DNA of 64,000 nucleotides from NCBI RefSeq assembly GCF_029589495.1, contig NZ_JAAIVF010000002.1:1-64000 (forward strand), given 5' to 3'. A program made the position numbers and the translations under genes. The notes under the pieces were generated by a model. The model was not told the origin of the DNA. It saw only the letters and a program-made list of their open reading frames with translations, and ran no database searches. Source of the DNA: Speluncibacter jeojiensis (GTDB lineage Bacteria; Actinomycetota; Actinomycetes; Mycobacteriales; Mycobacteriaceae). The stretch's first letter is position 1, and each line of letters opens with the position of its first letter. This document shows, one piece after another, positions 54,069 through 61,884 of the stretch.

Positions 54069-54082
54069 TACTGATACCAGTA
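54069..54082. promoter_or_regulatory. TACTG/CAGTA dyad before the AurF-like gene
   Basis: TACTGATACCAGTA has symmetric arms with two mismatched central positions. It lies 41-54 bp upstream of the ATG, in the promoter area, and looks like a TetR-type operator. A related TACTGATAC occurs before chsE1 (about 5567-5575, minus strand). Confidence 0.45.
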
Positions 54083-54217
54083 TGGATTGAGACAACGAGC
54101 ATTGGCAAGGTTTACGGACAGGTTTTCCGTACCCGCACGTCACAGCAAGAATCGGTCGCGGCATGGGCCGTCACCGGATGAGGAAACGCCCCGCCGGAGT
54201 TCGGCAGGGCGGGCGGG

Positions 54218-54502
54218 TCACCAGCGCGGACCGCGCTGCACCGCGTCGACCTTGGGGCGCACGTCCGCCATGTAGACGCCCACGGCCACGATGCCGAGCA
54301 CGCCGAGCATGCTGATCGGCCCGGTCAGGAACAACACCAGGATCGCGACGGCGAGGATACCCAGCCAGATGGGCTTGGTCAGCTTGTCGACGGCGGTGAA
54401 CGCGTCGGGGCGCTGGCGAACCGCGTGCACGACGGCAAACGCACCGAACGCGATGGCAGCCCAGTAGAGGACGGTCATGATCAACGATGCGAGTCCGAAC
54501 AC
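54218..54502 (-). CDS. DUF2516 small membrane protein (Rv0476 type)
   Basis: The 94-aa protein has three hydrophobic segments and the family pattern DAFTAVDKLTKPIWLGIL followed by MADVRPKV. It is located after hbhA, as in mycobacteria. The GTG at 54502 has TAGACT 7 nt upstream and no ribosome site, so it is probably leaderless. A longer frame to 54748 runs into hbhA and is rejected. Function unknown. Confidence 0.85.
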   Translation of the reverse strand: MFGLASLIMTVLYWAAIAFGAFAVVHAVRQRPDAFTAVDKLTKPIWLGILAVAILVLFLTGPISMLGVLGIVAVGVYMADVRPKVDAVQRGPRW

Positions 54503-54509
54503 GACGTCC

Positions 54510-54515
54510 AGTCTA
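54510..54515 (-). promoter_or_regulatory. -10 box of leaderless DUF2516 gene
   Basis: TAGACT (minus strand) fits TAnnnT and ends 7 nt before the GTG. The hairpin at 54554-54597 ends the hbhA transcript upstream, so a separate promoter is needed. Confidence 0.55.
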
Positions 54516-54553
54516 GAGGAGCCGCACGGGGTTCCGGTCCGACGACCGGAACG

Positions 54554-54597
54554 CCACGACACCCCAGCTCCAGAAGTCCGGAACCGGGGTGTCGTGG
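54554..54597 (-). terminator. Hairpin terminator after hbhA
   Basis: CCACGACACCCC pairs with GGGGTGTCGTGG (12 bp) over a 20-nt loop, 26 nt after the hbhA stop. No T tract. Confidence 0.7.
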
Positions 54598-54623
54598 GAG
54601 GCCCGAAATCAGGCCTTCGACGA

Positions 54624-55370
54624 TCAGGCCTTCGGTGCAGCCTTCTTGGCGGGCGCCTTCTTCGCAGGGGCCTTCTTCGCGGGGGCCGGCTTCGCGGCGG
54701 CCTGCACCCGCTTGGAGGCGGCGGTGGCGCGGGCCTGCGCCTTCTCACCCAGGTCGGTCACCTTGTCGGCGACGTCGGCGCCGGCGTCGACGACCCGGTC
54801 GGCAGCCTCGCCCGCGGCCTCTTCGAGGTCCTCGGCGGCGTCGAGCGCGGCGTCGGAGATACGGCCGGAGGCGCGACCGGCGAGCTTCGCGGCGCGCTCG
54901 CCGACCTCACGGGTCTTGGCCGCGACGGTGCCGAGGGCCTCCTCGGTCAGCTCGCGGGCGTCCGCGACGGCTGACTCGGCACGCTCACGCGCATCGGCGA
55001 CGGCAGCCTCGGCGCGCTCGATGTTCTCCTCGACCAGCGGCTGCTTGCGGATCCGGTCGACGGCCTCCCCGCCGCGCTCGGCGAGCGAGTTGTACAGGTC
55101 GGTGGCGACCTGGATGTAGGCCTCGGCGACCTTGCGCAGTTCCTCGGAGGTGAACTTCTCGCGCAGTTCGGCGATCTGCTCGGGGAACTCGTCGGGGAAG
55201 GACTGCAGGCGCTCGCGGGTCTCGTCGGCGCGGACCTGCCAGTCGGTGGAGGCCGACTCGGCGCGCTCACGCAGCTTGGTGGCGATGTCGGCGACGGCCT
55301 GAACGGCGATGTCACCGGCACCGACGGCCGCGAGCAGCGGCGTCCTGACGTTCTCGATGGGGTTGGACAT
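54624..55370 (-). CDS. hbhA: Heparin-binding haemagglutinin HbhA-like protein
   Basis: The 248-aa protein is a long amphipathic coiled coil (about 10-215) followed by a Lys/Ala/Pro-rich tail with repeated PAKKA units, the heparin-binding part in M. tuberculosis. It is surface-associated and also linked to lipid bodies in related species. It is longer than the 199-aa Rv0475 and its tail is shorter on Lys repeats. ATG at 55370 with GGGAGAT upstream. Preceded by the XRE regulator, as in Rv0474-Rv0475. Confidence 0.92.
   Translation of the reverse strand: MSNPIENVRTPLLAAVGAGDIAVQAVADIATKLRERAESASTDWQVRADETRERLQSFPDEFPEQIAELREKFTSEELRKVAEAYIQVATDLYNSLAERGGEAVDRIRKQPLVEENIERAEAAVADARERAESAVADARELTEEALGTVAAKTREVGERAAKLAGRASGRISDAALDAAEDLEEAAGEAADRVVDAGADVADKVTDLGEKAQARATAASKRVQAAAKPAPAKKAPAKKAPAKKAAPKA
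54640..54699. repeat. 15-bp tandem repeats in the hbhA tail
   Basis: Three to four units of GCCTTCTTCGCGGGG (54640, 54655, 54670, degenerate at 54685) encode the PAKKA tail. Such in-frame repeats can expand or shrink, changing heparin-binding strength. Confidence 0.75.
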
Positions 55371-55437
55371 TGCGGATCTCCCGGTCATGTGGGTTGGTGT
55401 GTTTGCTGATCGCCCGGCGCAGTGCGGACGTTCGAGA

Positions 55438-55968
55438 TCACTCCGGCGCGGGATCGCCGGACTCGGGTCCCGTTGGCGCCGCGGCGTTCTCGCGACAGAA
55501 CGACCCGTAGATCTCGAGGATCACCTGCTTCTGCCGCTCGGTGATCGCGGTGTCGGCGAGCACGGCGTCACGCACCGGGCTCGGCTCCCGCTGTTCGAGG
55601 ATTCCCGCGCGAACATAAAGCGCCTCGGCGGAAACCCTCAGGCCCTTGGCGATCTGACCGAGGACCTCGGCGGACGGTTTGCGCAGCCCACGCTCGATCT
55701 GACTCAGATACGGGTTGCTCACGCCGGCCCGCTCGGCGAGTTGCCGAAGCGAGACCTGCGCGGCCTCCCGCTGAGACCTGATGAAGCTGCCGATGTCCTG
55801 CGCTGCCGAGCTGACCACCCGTGCGGCGTACTCGCCCGCCCCGTCGCCTGATTGGTCAGCACCCCGCGTCGGTCCGCCGTCGATCGCATCGACAGCGGAG
55901 TTCTCAGCTGAATCGGCCGTTTCCCCGGTGGAGTTCTCCGCGGGGAAAGAAGGATCCGAATCGGACAT
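55438..55968 (-). CDS. XRE-family transcriptional regulator (Rv0474 type)
   Basis: The 176-aa regulator has an acidic disordered N-terminus (to ~55), then a Cro/C1 HTH (VSLRQLAERAGVSNPYLSQIERGLRKPS) and a C-terminal helical part. It corresponds to Rv0474, next to hbhA. The ATG at 55968 has GGAGG 8 nt upstream; ATG at 55974 is too close to it. The promoter with an overlapping dyad upstream suggests self-control. Confidence 0.9.
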   Translation of the reverse strand: MSDSDPSFPAENSTGETADSAENSAVDAIDGGPTRGADQSGDGAGEYAARVVSSAAQDIGSFIRSQREAAQVSLRQLAERAGVSNPYLSQIERGLRKPSAEVLGQIAKGLRVSAEALYVRAGILEQREPSPVRDAVLADTAITERQKQVILEIYGSFCRENAAAPTGPESGDPAPE

Positions 55969-55997
55969 CGCCATCACCTCCGTTGGCTGCACCGGCG

Positions 55998-56039
55998 ATG
56001 CTACCGACGGGTGCTAGCTATTGCAAGCACAATGCTTGC
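55998..56039 (-). promoter_or_regulatory. XRE gene promoter with overlapping operator
   Basis: On the minus strand -35 TTGCAA (56021-56026), 17-nt spacer, -10 TAGCAT (55998-56003). The dyad GCAAGCA-CAA-TGCTTGC (56023-56039, perfect 7-bp arms) covers the -35, a natural autorepressor site. Confidence 0.65.
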
Positions 56040-56102
56040 GCAGGTGGGGCCGGGTTTAATTGGTCGATCGTTCAGTTGCGGGCGGCGGGTCGACGACCTC
56101 GG

Positions 56103-57374
56103 TCAGCCCACGAACAACTGAGAGATGCCGAAGATCACCAAGCCCGCGAGGGCGCCCACCACGGTCCCGTTGATCCGGATGAACTGGAGGTCGCGACCGG
56201 CCTGCAACTCGATCTTCCGGCTGGCCTCCTCCGCATCCCAGCGCGCCACCGTGTCGGTGATCAACCCGGTGATCTCGTGCGCATAGTTCTCGACGACATA
56301 GCGCACCCCGTCGGACAACCACCGGTCGAACTTCGCGCGCATCGCGTCGTCGTCACGCAGGCGCTCACCGAATCGGGTGACGTACTCGACGAGCTTGCGG
56401 CGCAGCGTGCTCGACGGGTCCTCGACGGAGTCCGTGATCAGCTTCTTCGCGACCCGCCACGCGGCCTCCGCGGCACCGGTGATCTCCTTGCGCCCCATCA
56501 CCTCCGCCTTGATCTTCTCGGCCTTGGCCATCGTCTCCGGGTCGTGCTGCAGATCGTTCGCGAACTCGACGAGGAACCGGTTGGCGGCCTGCCGCACCTC
56601 GTGGTCGGGGTCCGACCGCACCTTCCAGGTGAACTCGACCAACTCGCGGTGGATCTTCTCGCTGAGCAGCAGGTCGACGAACCGCGGAGACCAGGTCGGC
56701 GCGTCCCGGGTCACGATCCGGTCGATCGTCTCCTGCGAGCCCAGCGCCCACTGGTACGCCCGTTCGGCGAGCAGCTCGATCAGCGGCAACTGCCGGTTCT
56801 CCTTGATCAGCTCTTCGAGAACCTTGCCGATCGGCGGTCCCCACGCGGGCTCGGCCAGCCGGCGCACGATCGTGGCGTCGATGATCTGCTGCACGTCCTC
56901 GTCGCGGAGCACCGTGACCATGCCCAGCGCCAGCGTCGAGAGTTCCGACGCGACCCGCTGGGCGTGGTCCGGCTCCGCCATCCACGTGCCGACCCGCAGC
57001 GGGATCCGGGCGCTGTCGAGCTTGGCGGTCACCACGTCCGGGGCCAGGAAGTTCTCCCCGACGAACGAGCCCAGGCCGGTCCCGAGCTGGTCCTTCTTGC
57101 GCTTGATGATCGCCGTGTGCGGGATCGGCAGCCCGAGGGGGTGGCGGAACAACGCGGTCACCGCGAACCAGTCGGCCAGCGCGCCCACCATGCCGGCCTC
57201 CGCCGCGGCCTTCACATAGCCCACCCAGACCCCGGCGCCGGCGTGCTCACGCCACAGCGCCACCACGTAGACGACCGTCGCCAGCACCAGGAATCCGGTC
57301 GCGACGGTCTTCATCCGCCGCAGATCTCGCACCTTGGCCGTGTCGTCGAAGCTCATCAGCTGCACGTCCGCCAT
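56103..57374 (-). CDS. DUF445 family membrane protein (Rv0473 type)
   Basis: The 423-aa protein has an N-terminal membrane helix (about 24-42), a long helical cytoplasmic or periplasmic body and a C-terminal membrane helix (VVGALAGLVIFGISQLFV). The motif GALADWFAVTALFRHPLGLPIPHTAII is the family hallmark. No function is established. It begins opposite the TetR gene. Confidence 0.9.
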   Translation of the reverse strand: MADVQLMSFDDTAKVRDLRRMKTVATGFLVLATVVYVVALWREHAGAGVWVGYVKAAAEAGMVGALADWFAVTALFRHPLGLPIPHTAIIKRKKDQLGTGLGSFVGENFLAPDVVTAKLDSARIPLRVGTWMAEPDHAQRVASELSTLALGMVTVLRDEDVQQIIDATIVRRLAEPAWGPPIGKVLEELIKENRQLPLIELLAERAYQWALGSQETIDRIVTRDAPTWSPRFVDLLLSEKIHRELVEFTWKVRSDPDHEVRQAANRFLVEFANDLQHDPETMAKAEKIKAEVMGRKEITGAAEAAWRVAKKLITDSVEDPSSTLRRKLVEYVTRFGERLRDDDAMRAKFDRWLSDGVRYVVENYAHEITGLITDTVARWDAEEASRKIELQAGRDLQFIRINGTVVGALAGLVIFGISQLFVG

Positions 57375-57483
57375 TGTTCACCCACCGCTGGTCGGGACCA
57401 TCCGGACCTCTCGACACACCGGAACACATAGGGTGGAGCCGTCAGGCACGCGCTACCGCGTCCGACGACCACCCTGCGAAACG

Positions 57484-58254
57484 ATGGACATGGCAAAGGC
57501 ACAGACAGATTCGGCCGATCTCGACCCGGCATCGAAGCGGGATCACAAGAGGGGCTCCGACAAGACGGGAGCGGCGAGGATGGACGGGCGCAAGCGCCGC
57601 TGGCAGGAACACAAGCTGGCCCGGCGCGAGGAGCTGGTCGACGGCACCCTCGCCGCGATCAGGCTGCGCGGCAGCGACATCGGCATGGACGAGATCGCCG
57701 CGGAGATCGGCGTGTCGAAGACCGTGCTCTACCGCTACTTCACCGACAAGTCGGACCTGACCGGCGCCGCCACCACCAGGTTCATGGAGACCCGGCTGGC
57801 GCCCGCACTGGCCGAGGCCCTCTCCCAGGACCTCGACGAGTACGGCCTGTGCAAGGCCGCGATCGGCGTCTACGTGCGCACGGTCGCGGACGAGCCGGAG
57901 ATCTACCCGTTCGTGATGGGGATGACCTCGTCGTCGGGGACCGGTGTCCAGGACGCGGTCGCGAAGAGCGAGCGGGTGATCGCGGAGATGCTCTCCACTG
58001 TGCTCGGCGAGCACCTGCGGGCGCGCGGGATGGACTCCGGGGGTGCCGAGCCGTGGGCCTACGCCGTGGTCGGCGGCGTGCAGCTGGCCACCCACCGGTG
58101 GATGACCCACAAGACCATGTCGGTCGACGCGCTGATCGACTACCTCGTGATGTTCGGTTGGAGCGCCATCGCCGGGATCGCCGCCTCAGGCGCCTCGCCG
58201 AGCCGGTTCAACGCGATGGACCATCCGCTGGTCCGGCCGGAAGACGAGGACTGA
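57484..58254 (+). CDS. TetR-family regulator (Rv0472c type)
   Basis: The 256-aa TetR protein has a basic disordered start (~40 residues), then an HTH (MDEIAAEIGVSKTVLYRYF) and a C-terminal ligand domain. It is divergent from the DUF445 gene (109-bp gap), as with Rv0472c/Rv0473. Start at 57484 or 57490; no clear ribosome site at either. The operator could not be located. Confidence 0.88.
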   Translation: MDMAKAQTDSADLDPASKRDHKRGSDKTGAARMDGRKRRWQEHKLARREELVDGTLAAIRLRGSDIGMDEIAAEIGVSKTVLYRYFTDKSDLTGAATTRFMETRLAPALAEALSQDLDEYGLCKAAIGVYVRTVADEPEIYPFVMGMTSSSGTGVQDAVAKSERVIAEMLSTVLGEHLRARGMDSGGAEPWAYAVVGGVQLATHRWMTHKTMSVDALIDYLVMFGWSAIAGIAASGASPSRFNAMDHPLVRPEDED

Positions 58255-58283
58255 GCGGCACCGCAGCCGTCCCCACTCCGTAG

Positions 58284-58327
58284 ACGACGACGGTCCCCGA
58301 CCCGCAAGGGCCGGGGACCGTCGTCGT
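58284..58327. terminator. Bidirectional terminator between tetR and the MetE-like gene
   Basis: A perfect 16-bp stem (58284-58299 with 58312-58327) has a 12-nt loop containing a GCAA tetraloop. TTTC follows on the plus strand. It serves the two convergent genes. Confidence 0.85.
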
Positions 58328-58354
58328 TTCCGGCTTCTCGACCGGCGTGGCCCG

Positions 58355-60652
58355 CTAGCCCGCCTGCTCGGCGGCCGCCCGCCGGCGCAGCCGCCGGGCC
58401 GCCGCCACCAGATTGCGCAGCGACGGTTCGAGCTGCCAGTAGTGCCGCGTCTTGAGCCCGCCGTCCGGATTCGCCCACAGCCGGTCGATATCGATCGCGT
58501 CGGCGGCCCGCGTGAGCAGGTCGTCGAGCTCGTCGATGTCCGGGATACGCGCCGACCGGCTCTCGTACACACCCGGCCCCACCTCACGGGACAGCCCGGC
58601 ATCCTGGAGTGAGTCGAGCACCCAGTTGATGGTGCGGGTCGAGATGATGTACGTGACGTCCGCGTCGAGGTTCTCGATCGCCTCGACGACGGCGTGCACC
58701 TGCGAGAGCCCGATGTGGGTGTGGATCTGGGTCGACGGTTGCGCCCCGCCGGTGGCCAGCTTGAATGCGCCGACCGCCCAGTCCAGGTACTCGTCGCGGC
58801 CGGACTGCCGGCGCGGCAGCAGGGTCCGGATGGCCGGCTCGTCGACCTGGATGATCGTGATGCCGGCCGCCTCGAGGTCGGCGATCTCGTCGCGGACGGC
58901 GAGCGCCAGCTGATCCGCGGTGTCCTTGGCCGGCTGGTCCTCCCGCACGAACGACAGCGCCAGCATCGTCACCGGACCGGTGAGCATGCCCTTGACCGGC
59001 TTGTCGGTCAGCGACTGCGCATAACCGACCCAGTCCACCGACATCGGCTTCGGCCGGGAGACGTCGCCGTAGATCACCGGCGGCCGAACCGCCCGCGAGC
59101 CGTAGACCTGCACCCAGCCGTTGCGGGTGACCGCGGCGCCGTCGAGCTGCTCCGCGAAGAACTGGATCATGTCGTTGCGTTCGACCTCGCCGTGCACGAG
59201 CACGTCCAGCCCTATGTCCTCCTGGAGCCGGATGACCCGCTCGATCTCCTGGTGCACCCGCTTCTGGTAGTCCTCCCAGCTCAGCCGGCCCTGACCCAGG
59301 TCGTACCGGGCCTTGCGGATCTCGGTGGTCTGCGGGAACGAACCCAGCGTGGTGGCCGGCACGACCGGCAGGCGGTGCGCCTCCTGCTGGGCCAGGCGAC
59401 GCTGCGCGTAGGGCACCCGCGCGCGGTCGGCGTCGGTCACCGCGGCGACCCGGGACCGGACCGCCTCGTCGGGCAGCACCGCGGACGCGGACCCGGCGGC
59501 GCGCCACTTCTCCGGCGCACCGTCCTTGAGCGCGCGGGCCAGCGCGACCGATTCGCCGACCTTCTGCTTGGCGAACGCCAGCCGCCCCGCGACCGCATCG
59601 TCGAGGTCGTACTCGGAGAGCACGTCGTAGGGGACGTGCATCAACGAGCACGAGGTCGACACGACGAGGTCGGGGATCACCGCGTACAGCTGCTGCAGGT
59701 ACTCGAGCGTGGCGAGCCGGTCGACCCGCCAGACGTTCTTGCCGTCGATGACGCCGGCGTACAGACGCTTGCGCCGCATGCCGGGGATCGCGGCGAGTTC
59801 CTCGGCGCTGCGCCGCACCGTGACCAGATCCAGGCCGATCGCCTCGACGTTGGTCGACGCGAGGATCTCCAGCGCGGGCCCGAGGTCGCCGTACGGTCCG
59901 GTCACCAGCAGGCGCGGGCGGAGCGGCGCATTGGTCAGCGAGTCGTAGGCGTTGCGGAACTTCTCCAGCTCCTCTTCGCTGCGGTCCAGCGTGAACCACG
60001 GCTCGTCGAGCTGGATGCAGGTCGCGCCGGCCCGGGCGAGCTGCTCGAACAGCGCCTCGTACTGCGGCAGCAGCGCGTCGAGCAGGTCGAGCGTGCGGAA
60101 TCCCTCGGCCGCCTCGGGGCCGGGCTTGGACAGCATCAGCAGCGACATCGGCCCGAGCAGCACCGGCCGCAGTTCGACGTCGTGCTCCTTGGCCCGGTGG
60201 AACTCGTCGAGCAGGGCCTCGGAGCGCAGCGAGAACGTGGTCTGCTCGTCCAGCTCCGGCTGCCGGTAGTAGTAGTTGCTGCTGATGAACTTGACCAGTT
60301 CCAGCGGCGGGAAGTCCTCGCGCCCGCGGGCGAGCGTGAAGTAGAAGTCCAGCGGGTCGAGGTCGGCCTCCAGCGAGGCGAACCGCCGCGGGACCGCGCC
60401 GAACAGCAGCGCGTTGTCGAGGACGTGGTCGTAGAAGGAGAAGGTGTTGCCGGGCACCTGGGTCAGGCCCGTCGCCGCGAGCTCGAGCCAGGTCTGCTCC
60501 TGGATCTCCCTGCCCACTGCGAGCAGCTCGTCCTTGCCGGACTCGCCGTGCCAATACGACTCCAGTGCACGCTTGAGCTCACGGCGCGGACCGATCCTCG
60601 GGTAGCCGAGAACGCTCGAGCCGATACCTGCCGGAACTGCGGAGCTGGTCAT
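58355..60652 (-). CDS. MetE-family protein with degenerate zinc/catalytic site
   Basis: The 765-aa protein has the full two-barrel layout of cobalamin-independent methionine synthase, with conserved TTTLGSFPQTTEIR, DVLVHGEVERNDM and KGMLTGPVTML. Aligned to E. coli MetE (+5 numbering), His646 (His641) remains, but Cys643 is Gly648, Glu665 is Ile670, Cys726 is Gly731 and catalytic His694 is Arg699. The zinc that activates homocysteine therefore cannot be bound in the usual way. The reading frame is intact and not obviously decaying. It may do other chemistry or be regulatory. It is inserted between the Rv0472c- and Rv0468-like genes. No B12 riboswitch seen upstream. Confidence 0.85.
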   Translation of the reverse strand: MTSSAVPAGIGSSVLGYPRIGPRRELKRALESYWHGESGKDELLAVGREIQEQTWLELAATGLTQVPGNTFSFYDHVLDNALLFGAVPRRFASLEADLDPLDFYFTLARGREDFPPLELVKFISSNYYYRQPELDEQTTFSLRSEALLDEFHRAKEHDVELRPVLLGPMSLLMLSKPGPEAAEGFRTLDLLDALLPQYEALFEQLARAGATCIQLDEPWFTLDRSEEELEKFRNAYDSLTNAPLRPRLLVTGPYGDLGPALEILASTNVEAIGLDLVTVRRSAEELAAIPGMRRKRLYAGVIDGKNVWRVDRLATLEYLQQLYAVIPDLVVSTSCSLMHVPYDVLSEYDLDDAVAGRLAFAKQKVGESVALARALKDGAPEKWRAAGSASAVLPDEAVRSRVAAVTDADRARVPYAQRRLAQQEAHRLPVVPATTLGSFPQTTEIRKARYDLGQGRLSWEDYQKRVHQEIERVIRLQEDIGLDVLVHGEVERNDMIQFFAEQLDGAAVTRNGWVQVYGSRAVRPPVIYGDVSRPKPMSVDWVGYAQSLTDKPVKGMLTGPVTMLALSFVREDQPAKDTADQLALAVRDEIADLEAAGITIIQVDEPAIRTLLPRRQSGRDEYLDWAVGAFKLATGGAQPSTQIHTHIGLSQVHAVVEAIENLDADVTYIISTRTINWVLDSLQDAGLSREVGPGVYESRSARIPDIDELDDLLTRAADAIDIDRLWANPDGGLKTRHYWQLEPSLRNLVAAARRLRRRAAAEQAG

Positions 60653-60884
60653 ACCGATGTCGACCTTTCCCTCGTGCCCTGCCAGGAGCCCCGGGGCGGG
60701 GGCCCTGGCCGGGTGCGCTGCGCGAGTGTGCCTGTAGAAACTTCGGACTGTGCCGGCGCCGGACCGCCGGGCCCATGTGGAACGTTACTTCCCGGAGTGC
60801 CCCGGAATGCCTCGATGCGCACAGGGACGCAGCCGCTGACGGCCACGTCCCTGGCGAACTCCACATCCTGGTGGCCGAGAGGGC

Positions 60885-61775
60885 TCACTTGCCGGAGGAC
60901 TGACCGTTCTCGGGGTACTTGTAGAACCCGTGACCGGACTTCTTGCCCAGCCGGCCGGCCTCCACCATGCGCAGCAGCAGCGGTGGCGGCGAGTACAGCG
61001 GCTCCTTGAACTCCTCGTACATCGAGTCGGCGATCGCCTTGACCGTGTCCAGGCCGATCAGGTCCGCCAGCTTGAGCGGACCCATCGGGTGGGCCAGGCC
61101 GAGCGAGATCGTCTTGTCGATGTCCTCGACGCTGGCGAAGCCCGACTCGACCATCCGGATGGCCGAGAGCAGGTACGGCACCAGCAGCGCGTTGGCGATG
61201 AAACCGGAGCGGTCGGCCGAGCGGACGACCTCCTTGCCGAGCACGTCACGGGCGAACGACTCTGCCCGCTCGGCGACCTCGGGGCTGGTCATCAGCGTGG
61301 TGACCAGCTCGACCAGCGGCAGCACCGGCACCGGGTTGAAGAAGTGCATGCCCACGACCCTGTTGGACTGCTGGGTCGACATGCCGAGCTTCATGATCGG
61401 GATGGACGAGGTGTTCGAGGCGAGCACTGCGTTGGGGTCGGTGACGACCTTGTCGAGCTCGGCGAAGATCTCGGTCTTGACCTTCTCGTCCTCGATGACG
61501 GCCTCTACCACGAGCTGGCGGTCGGCGAAGTCACCGAGGTCGGAGGTGAAGCGCAGCCGCCAGGCGGCCTGCTCACGCTCGCGCTCCGTGATCTTGCCGC
61601 TGCTCACGCCGCGGTCGAGCGAACGCAGGATGCGGGCGCGGCCCGCGGCCGCGAGCTCGCGGGTGGCCTCGTACACCAGCACGTCGACGTGCGCACGGGC
61701 GCACACCTCCGCGATACCGGCACCCATCTGTCCGGCGCCGATGACTCCGACTCGCTGGATCTTCTCGCTGGTCAC
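60885..61775 (-). CDS. fadB2: 3-hydroxybutyryl-CoA dehydrogenase FadB2
   Basis: The 296-aa enzyme has the NAD loop VGVIGAGQMGAGIAEV and substrate/catalytic segment VVGMHFFNPVPVLPLVE, with the His-Glu dyad of the family. It oxidises 3-hydroxyacyl-CoA (beta-oxidation) or runs in reverse. GTG start with GAGGAG upstream. It follows aceA by 109 bp as Rv0468 follows Rv0467, fitting use of fatty acids. A 232-bp gap to the MetE-like gene holds no recognisable signal. Confidence 0.95.
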   Translation of the reverse strand: MTSEKIQRVGVIGAGQMGAGIAEVCARAHVDVLVYEATRELAAAGRARILRSLDRGVSSGKITEREREQAAWRLRFTSDLGDFADRQLVVEAVIEDEKVKTEIFAELDKVVTDPNAVLASNTSSIPIMKLGMSTQQSNRVVGMHFFNPVPVLPLVELVTTLMTSPEVAERAESFARDVLGKEVVRSADRSGFIANALLVPYLLSAIRMVESGFASVEDIDKTISLGLAHPMGPLKLADLIGLDTVKAIADSMYEEFKEPLYSPPPLLLRMVEAGRLGKKSGHGFYKYPENGQSSGK

Positions 61776-61884
61776 ATCAGCTCCTCAATCTCGTGGTGGA
61801 AGCAGTCTCGTGGTGGATGCCGTCTACGGAGGTCCGAAGTCGATCATGCCCCGAAGAGAACCTCCGGGGCATGATCCCTCCGCT

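Noticed and set aside
60653-60884. Cobalamin or SAM riboswitch before the MetE-like gene
   Set aside because: metE genes of mycobacteria often carry a B12 riboswitch, but no B12-box or SAM-IV core sequence was found in this gap on the minus strand.
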